Source: Taxawa tesnikishii (nom. ined.)
Lineage: Eukaryota; Ascomycota; Dothideomycetes; Dothideales
DNA: 64,000 nucleotides
Direction: 5' to 3'
Assembly (NCBI GenBank): GCA_030247885.1
Contig: JAPDRO010000002.1
Span: forward strand, 1,116,001-1,180,000
The notes beneath the pieces were generated by a model. The model had not been told where the DNA came from. It saw nothing but the letters and a program-made list of their open reading frames with translations, and made no database searches. Below, piece after piece: positions 58,008-64,000 of the stretch (the stretch's first letter is position 1; the number at the start of each line of letters is the position of its first letter). Position numbers and translations under genes: made by a program.

Positions 58008-59571
58008 CTTCTGGAATGAGTACGGTTGTTCGTGCGTCTCATAGGATCATTGCTGACAGCTTGAGAGAGTAACGTAGTGTTCGACACTCGGGCCCACAGA
58101 GAAGCGTACATAGCGAGATTTATGATAATGCTTGGTTCCAGCCGCTCCTTTGGCATGCAGATTGTTGGTGTTCTGAAAATCTGTTTGTGTGATTGGTAAA
58201 TGAGCAAGAAGCAACACACTCCGTGACCGCCCAAGGGTCACCGCAGGACAGCGGAGTTCAGCTACAAGCGAGGGGTCGAAAGCGGTGAATATTGAAGTCG
58301 AATCCGCAATGTCGGTGCTACGCATAGGGCGGGCTCTGGCAGAACCCCTCAATGCCGCTTTGATGCGCGCTCCCTGTAACAGCGTGGACTCACGGCGATA
58401 AGATCCCGCCTGAGATCCTTTAGGAATGCATGAGCATCAAAAGGTATGAAGTTGACATACAGTCCTTTGCAGATTAGGCATTCTTGCGTGTCACGTAAGA
58501 CAGTCAGATGAGATAATTTGGAAAATGTGCCGGTTGGCGATTTTTCTGAGACTGTCGCACGTACGAGTACCGAGGACCAATTGCAACCGAAAGCTTCTCC
58601 ATAACATGGAAGGAGGGCGAGGAGCCTGCCAGAAACTGGATCCGTTGTATCAAGCTTCATTGAGGCGCCATCAGTCTCCATACCTAGTCTCCATACCTAG
58701 TCTCCAGACTCCATTTGACCTTGCCTTGCCCTTCTGGCGCATGAAGCGGCGTGTAGCGGGCCGCAGAGTCAGTCGTCTGTTGCCAAGGCAGTGCGCCACC
58801 GTTGCTCTGAGGACGCTTGACCCAAGTCTCACCGCACTCACCAGACGGTGTGCGCTTTGACCGAACCCGAGACGTCATTGAAACACAGACACACACCCCT
58901 CGGTTAAACGTCTATCCAAGCGCGATATGTGTACTGTGTGCCATCGATTTCAACGGCTTCGCTCGCGAGCGTGCGCATCGTGGAAGCCCGGAGACATGAA
59001 CGAAGACGTGATTCGGGCAATTCCTGCCGCAATGGACGCGTAGCCGTGGCACACTCTACCGGAAGTGGGTGTTGAGCCAAGCCAGGCGGCTCAAAAACCA
59101 CAAAAAAGCACTGCGACTCGCCGCAGCGGCTGAAGTGTCCAAGCCAGGCCATTCGCGACCTCGTGTTCGTCCCATTCATGTGGGCTCCGCCCGAAAAAAG
59201 CGACATGTTTGGGCTGTTGCCCGGCCAGAAATAGCAGCTAGCCTGACTGTAGCGCAAGTGCATGCAGGGATTTGCCGCTCCCCACACACACACTAACGCA
59301 GGAAACAGTGGCTCAGCAACCGTGTTGCAAGCAGGGACCAGTCTCGAGTCGCCTACAGCTGGGGATGGGGAAAAAAGGATAACCCTCGCAACGTGTATAT
59401 AAGACCCGGCTGACGACTGCTTCCTGCTTCCTGCTTCCTACTCCCATCATCTCAGCCTCACACACAACTACATCACTGCCATCTTGCCCATATCCCTCCC
59501 GTTCGCAGTATCATCCGCCACCTCTACTTGTAAATACTTCCTGAAATCAACACCCAAACACACTCATCAAG
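58008..59571. other. 1.5-kb intergenic region
   Basis: No supported gene; a 110-codon minus-strand frame at 58349-58681 has no recognisable feature. A 13-base unit ending CCATACCT is repeated two to three times near 58673-58705. The right end holds the GPI-protein promoter. Confidence 0.45.
59394..59401 (+). promoter_or_regulatory. TATA box of the GPI-protein gene
   Basis: GTATATAAG sits about 175 bases upstream of the start codon, followed by a CTTCCTG-repeat pyrimidine tract at about 59420-59445. This is the clearest TATA element in the window and suits a strongly or inducibly expressed gene. A GGGGATGGGGAA string just upstream resembles a CreA-type site, by inspection only. Confidence 0.55.
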
Positions 59572-60251
59572 ATGCGCACCTCCGCTCTCCTCGTCGCCCC
59601 TTTCGCGGCCACTGCTGCCCTTGCTCAGTCCTCCAGCGCCAATGTCACCGTCGTGGTAAGCATCGTTGGCTTCCAGTTATCACAGCAACAGACAACTAAC
59701 CATGGTCACAGTCGGCCCTGAGCACCTCCATCTCTACTCCTCCATACAGCAACCCCTTCACCAGCTTCCTCACGCAGACCAACTCTCTCGGCGTCGTGAC
59801 CGGCCAGCCTGCCGCCGCAACCAATGTCGGCACCAACCCAGCTGCCGTCACCACTCAACCTGCTGTCGCGACCATCCCTGCAGGTCTCCCCGCAGGCGTT
59901 ACCGTCCTGAACTACGGCAACGAGACCTCTAGGGACTTCACTGTATCAGTCGGCTCTAGCACCACCGTTGTCCTCGGCGGTGGCGTGCAGACCATCGTCA
60001 CCTCCGGCTCTCCTGCTTCCGCTACCACCTCTGGTGCCTCATCCGGCTCTTCCTCTGGCAGCAGTGGTTCCTCTGGCTCTGCTTCGGGTTCTTCGAGCGG
60101 TTCCCGCACCAGCGGCTCTGCCTCTTCGGGAAGCTCAACCGCCAGCGCTAGCTCCTCGGCTGCCTCTTCGTCCGGCAACGCTGCCGCTGCCGTCAAGGTC
60201 GCGTCTGGAGCCCTCGTCGGCGCTGGTGCCTTCTTCGCTGCGTTCATGTAA
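59572..60251 (+). CDS. GPI-anchored serine/alanine-rich cell-wall protein
   Basis: Two exons (59572-59655, 59712-60251) with a 56-nt intron encode 207 residues. A signal peptide MRTSALLVAPFAATAALAQ is followed by a Thr/Ser/Pro-rich region. A short globular part has GLPAGVTVLNYGNETSRDFT and TTVVLGGGVQTIVTSGSP. A long Ser/Gly run from about residue 120 is likely O-mannosylated. The C-terminus (GNAAAAVKVASGALVGAGAF, ending FAAFM) is a GPI-attachment signal, with the omega site probably at the SSSGN stretch. The protein is expected at the outer plasma membrane or covalently in the cell wall. Exact function unknown. A strong TATA element is upstream. Confidence 0.82.
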
Positions 60252-61084
60252 AGAGTTGGGATCTCCACACAGAGGTTTGCATGATTGGTGGTTTTGCTCT
60301 CCCTTTTCTATTTTCGATTGATCTTTGCTCTTCAGCGGCTTGCATGATGGCGTCAAAAGCGACTCATACCCCAGGGGAAACTTGTAATTGGGACTGATGG
60401 GAAAATGGAAATGCATTGGAACGATCTACACTGTACAGTGTATTAGGATAGCCAAATACAATTACGTCTATACGCCAACACTAGTTCGCTCCCGTCACGA
60501 TATCATAATGCCTGTCGTCCAGGATGCAACATTACCCTGCCTTGGACTATGCGTGTAATCGCGTTGTAATACCACTACTGCGGAAGCCTGAGGCTCAGCT
60601 GGAATACGGAACACACCTACTTGGGTAATGAAAGGATCGAAAGGATGTTCTCCGAAGGGTTGCAACAATACGACGCGTCGCAAGGCTCCATCCTTCAAGC
60701 GGAACAGGTGAGTGCTTCTCCCTTGTTCCCGAGCAGTCTCGGCTACTCGAAACACGCCCACCTCGAGGTGTATACACATGGAGTGTTGGATACACTCGTC
60801 GCCACAATTGAGAGACTCCTTACTCTCAAGGTACATACATACATGATACCACCAGTCGGCCCGATGTTTCTCCAGCCAAGGCGCCGACTGAAGACTCCAT
60901 GGGGGACGGAGACGGAGCCTCCGCATTGGCATTACTACGACAAGAAATGCTGGACCTTGAGTCAACGTAAGGTGCGTGATCCGACCAGCAGTGGGTCTGT
61001 AACCAAACAAAGGTGCCAAGTATATCATCCTATCTATCCCCTTAAGAACCGTAGCTTTATTCCATACGTCTCCACTTCACAAGC
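60252..61084. other. 0.8-kb intergenic region
   Basis: No supported gene. The frames at 60495-61028 minus and 60621-61088 plus overlap each other and show no domain. Confidence 0.45.
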
Positions 61085-62912
61085 ATGACATCCGTACAAC
61101 CGACCCCGGCACGCAACCTAGGGATCTTCCCCTCTTCATCCTCAGACATTGAGCTGCAACCTGGTCCGTTCGGTGCATCCCACCACCACCACCCCGTCGT
61201 GGCGAGTGCTCCTTCAGCTCCGGTGAGGGATGGCGAAGCAGTCGAAGCCCTTCCAATCCCTCAATCCACGGCGACCGCCCTCGAGCGCTGGAACAAGCCA
61301 CGCACGAATGCCTACCGCACCATGGCGACCCTCTTCGCCTTCCTAGTCATGGGCGCCAACGACGCGGCGTACGGAGCGCTGGTACCGCACCTGGAATCCC
61401 ACTACCGCCTCAGCCACGTCGTCGTGTCGCTGGTCTTCCTGTCACCGCTGGTCGGGTACGCCGGCGCCGCATTGTTGAGCAACACGATCCATGTCCGGTT
61501 CGGCCAACGCGGTGCAGCATCTGTCGGGCCCGCATGTCACGTAGTTACGTACATCGGCATCGCCTTGCACCCTCCATATCCGGTACTGGTTGTCCTGTTC
61601 GTTGTTGCTGGCTTTGGGAACGGGCTGCTGGACGCCGCGTGGAACTCTTGGGTCGGAAAGATGCACAACGCCAACCAAGTCCTGGGCGTCCTGCACGGGT
61701 TCTACGGCATCGGCGCCGTCCTGAGCCCGCTGGTTGCTTCGCTCTTGACCGCAAGGGCCCGTTGGCCTTGGTACACGTTCTATTACTTCATGGTACGTCC
61801 TGTTCCTTCTGCGCTGGAAGCTCTGCTGTTACGAGCGAGCTGACAGATTATCTCCTAGCTGGGCGGTGCGATTGTGGAATTGGCGGTTTCTGTGTCCGCG
61901 TTTTGGCATGCGTCTGGATCCTCGTTCCGCGCTTCAGATGTCCGTGAAACCAACAAGGAGAGCCGACTGCGGGAATCCCTTCGCAGCCGCGTCACTTGGA
62001 TCGCCGCACTGTTTCTGCTGGGCTACGTCGGCGTTGAAGTCGCGCTTGGGGGATGGATCGTCTCGTTCATGGCCAATCAAAGAGGCGGCGAACCGTTCGC
62101 GTCGGGAATGGTCGCCACCGGATTCTGGCTTGGAATCGCGCTCGGGCGAGTGGTACTGGGTTTCGTGACACCGCGGGTGGGAGAGAAGCTGGCCATCATG
62201 GTAAGCGTGCAACCATCACAGCTTCTTGCCCACATTTCCTCCCAAGACTTTCGAACTTTGTTCGTGGATACTGACTGAAACTCCTCCTCACCAGGCCTAT
62301 CTCATAGCAGCCATGGCACTCCAACTCCTCTTCTGGCTCGTCCCCGAGTTCTACGTCTCCGCCATCGCCGTCTCCCTCGTCGGCTTCTTTCTCGGCCCAC
62401 TCTTCCCCGCCGCCGTGGTCACCACATCCAAGGTCCTGCCCCGTACCTCCACGTGTCAGCCATCGGTTTCGCTGCCGCACTAGGCGGTGGTGGAGCGGCC
62501 GTGTTCCCGTTCGCCGTGGGTGCCCTGGCGCAGGTGCGCGGCGTCCAAGTCCTTCAGCCCATCATCCTCGCACTCATGGCGGTGCTGCTCGTGGTGTGGC
62601 TGTGCCTGCCACGGCTGCAAGACCGGCGACGAGAAGACGACGATCCGTCGGGGGGACGACGCCACAGCAGCTGGAGCACCACTACGGCAGCCCCTCTTGG
62701 CGCGAGAGGCTCGATATCGATCTCATCGACCAGGGACGCAGCTTGCTAAAGCGGAGAATGGCCAAGGTGACGCAGGAGAGGGTCGAAAAAGAGAGGCGCG
62801 GGAGCTCGCGCGGACTGCAGAGGCTTTGAGGAATCCGACCGCCTTCGCTGTGCTGCAGGGCGTAGATCCCGGGAGCACGGAGCCGCCGCCGTATAGCAAT
62901 ATTCGCGGATGA
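61085..62912 (+). CDS. Major facilitator superfamily transporter, three frame slips near the 3' end
   Basis: Three exons (61085-61792, 61859-62200, 62295-62912) give about 556 residues. A 75-residue hydrophilic N-terminus precedes 12 predicted membrane helices. MFS features are FAFLVMGANDAAYGALVPHL in TM1, LVGYAGAALLSNTIHVRFGQ across TM2 and the first loop, FGNGLLDAAWNSWVGKM in TM5, and GVLHGFYGIGAVLSPLV. The second half has ALFLLGYVGVEVALGGWIVS and GIALGRVVLGFVTPRVGEKL. The G-x-GAVLSPL antiporter-like motif suggests proton-coupled transport; the substrate is unknown. Slips at 62439-62442 (C4), 62650-62655 (G6) and 62786-62790 (A5) each need one base. After all three the protein ends EPPPYSNIRG at 62912. 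Exon 3 length is consistent with three missing bases. Confidence 0.83.
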
Positions 62913-63144
62913 TTGCGAGGGCTGGAGGATGAAAGCAGTCAGGGGTTTTTCCATCTCGTTTCGCACTTTGGTTTGCTTTCTCTATTCAAGGGAAAGGAGA
63001 AGGGTCTCTCAAGGACCATGTAAATGCTGTCGAAGACTGACAATCATCTCGATGTGCGGGTCGCTGCGCGGATAAATTCCACCAAATGTTGGCCCGTCTT
63101 TTGGCCTCTTCCATCATTCTTGCTCTAGCTGCTGTTGTTGCTCG

Positions 63145-64000
63145 TCACGAAATCCATTGTTCAGTAACCGCTTCCCATCCCAGGTGTCCCCGTTCCAGCA
63201 CCTGCACCCATCCCTCCCCGGGCGGTCCTGGCGTCACACTCTGTGTCATCGTCCTGCCCTGCGCTTCGGCCTCCTGGGCGAGCCTCCTCTCTCTGTACTT
63301 TCTCCCGTTGATGATGTTCTGCAGTCTCTTCCTCTCCCTCGGATCCGTCACTTTGGTCCAGTCCAGATCCTCGCCATCCACCGCATACTCATCGAACATA
63401 CTCGGCCCGCCGCCTCGCGCCGTAGCGGCGTATTGTTCCGGCAGAGCCCCTGCCAGAGGCTGAGGTGTGGAGTGGGGAGAGTTGCGGGACATGCGCGCCA
63501 GCTGTTGGGATTGAGCGCGCGCGATGGAGGGGACGAAGTGCGTGGTGCTGTGGGGGCGGGTGTGTAGGTGGTGAGACCCGGAGGCGCATTGTTGGCTGGA
63601 GGGAGCGAGGCTTCTGGTCTGTGGAATGGGTTAGTTGGGTGCTCTCGTCGATGTCGTCCTCTGCTGCGGGTTGGCTGGATCGTCGGGTTGTTGAAGACGG
63701 ACTTACCTCGCTGTGCCGTGGGGGCGTTCGTTGGCGTAGAGATCTTTGTTCCAGGGTGGGAGTATCTTGTCGCGGTCGTAAAGGAGGCCACAGTTTGCGC
63801 AAAGCGTCTGTGCTCCCGCGTCAGTCTCGCAAGAGATGCAATGGGTATGCAGAAACTCACCCTTGGTCCGGCAGGACCGTCTCGGACGCCCCACACTGCA
63901 CCTCCCCAAACGCGGCAGTGACTGCAGTGCCAGTACTGTCTCTCAGCCTCGCTCAGCTTGCCTGCACCAGTATACTCCTGTCCCACTTCCGGCGTTTCCC
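63145..64000 (-). CDS. GATA-type zinc-finger protein with basic C-terminal helix (5' end outside window)
   Basis: Three exons are visible: 63861-64000 (continuing off the right edge), 63707-63807 and 63145-63618. The zinc finger is assembled across the intron from AERQYWHCSHCRVWGG, VWGVRDGPAGPR and TLCANCGLLYDRDKILPPWN. This is C-x2-C...LC-x2-C with the two pairs separated as in fungal GATA-like proteins. The tail holds EDLDWTKVTDPRERKRLQNI and INGRKYRERRLAQEAEAQG, a basic helical segment like the start of a bZIP. It is probably a DNA-binding regulator; targets unknown. A slip in the G5 run at 63552-63556 separates TTYTPAP from HSTTHFVPS. The frame runs beyond the window, so the N-terminus is missing. 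Confidence 0.75.

Noticed and set aside
58673-58705. Short tandem repeat, considered as CRISPR-like or minisatellite
   Set aside because: Only two to three copies of about 13 bases with no spacers; a simple duplication.

Overview
The window is nuclear DNA of a filamentous ascomycete (Pezizomycotina). Genes are compact and carry one to four short GT-AG introns, mostly 43-98 nt. A tRNA-Met gene has a 25-nt intron, and fungus-specific proteins are present (PalI, Sos7, SepB, ATP sulfurylase with an APS-kinase-like tail). Protein character suggests a Dothideomycete, but the order is a guess. About 30 genes are supported. I see no viral or LTR element, CRISPR array, rRNA or intact transposon.

Layout. 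0-17 kb is mostly housekeeping: the 3' part of sepB/ctf4, a GNAT acetyltransferase, an intron-containing tRNA-Met, a 6PGDH-like dehydrogenase, an F-box/LRR protein, the SNARE bet1, APC/C subunit apc15, a large disordered nuclear-type protein and rad23. 18-26 kb holds a small secreted protein, an Ady2/AcpA-type acetate transporter, and the sulfate-assimilation pair met3 and met16 in tandem. 27-51 kb holds kinetochore sos7 divergent from an RS-rich splicing-type protein, rpl37, pH-sensor palI, a decayed beta-galactosidase fragment, a UBX protein, a mitochondrial-carrier-type protein, a secreted DUF3237 protein, a TetX-like FAD monooxygenase, dipeptidyl peptidase III, and exosome nuclease dis3 divergent from V-ATPase vma13. 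52-61 kb looks accessory: a C2H2-like protein, a repeat- and palindrome-rich spacer, a small two-TM protein, a Zn2Cys6-type regulator whose zinc cluster looks defective, and a GPI-anchored serine-rich protein. 61-64 kb has an MFS transporter and the 3' part of a GATA-finger gene.

How genes work together. Met3 activates sulfate to APS and Met16 reduces PAPS to sulfite, so the pair forms a pathway unit. Rad23, the UBX protein, the F-box protein and Apc15 all belong to the ubiquitin system, but they are scattered and this is probably chance. The other genes are independent.

Most striking technical feature. At least twelve otherwise conserved genes are interrupted by single-base reading-frame slips, nearly always at G/C or A/T runs of 4-6 bases and nearly always in the direction of one missing base. 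Other genes (met3, met16, dis3, dpp3, vma13, rpl37, sos7) are intact. A homopolymer consensus error in the assembly explains this better than mass pseudogenisation. Gene spans below therefore cover the whole inferred gene, with the slip noted. Coordinates of exon ends were read by eye and may be off by a base.
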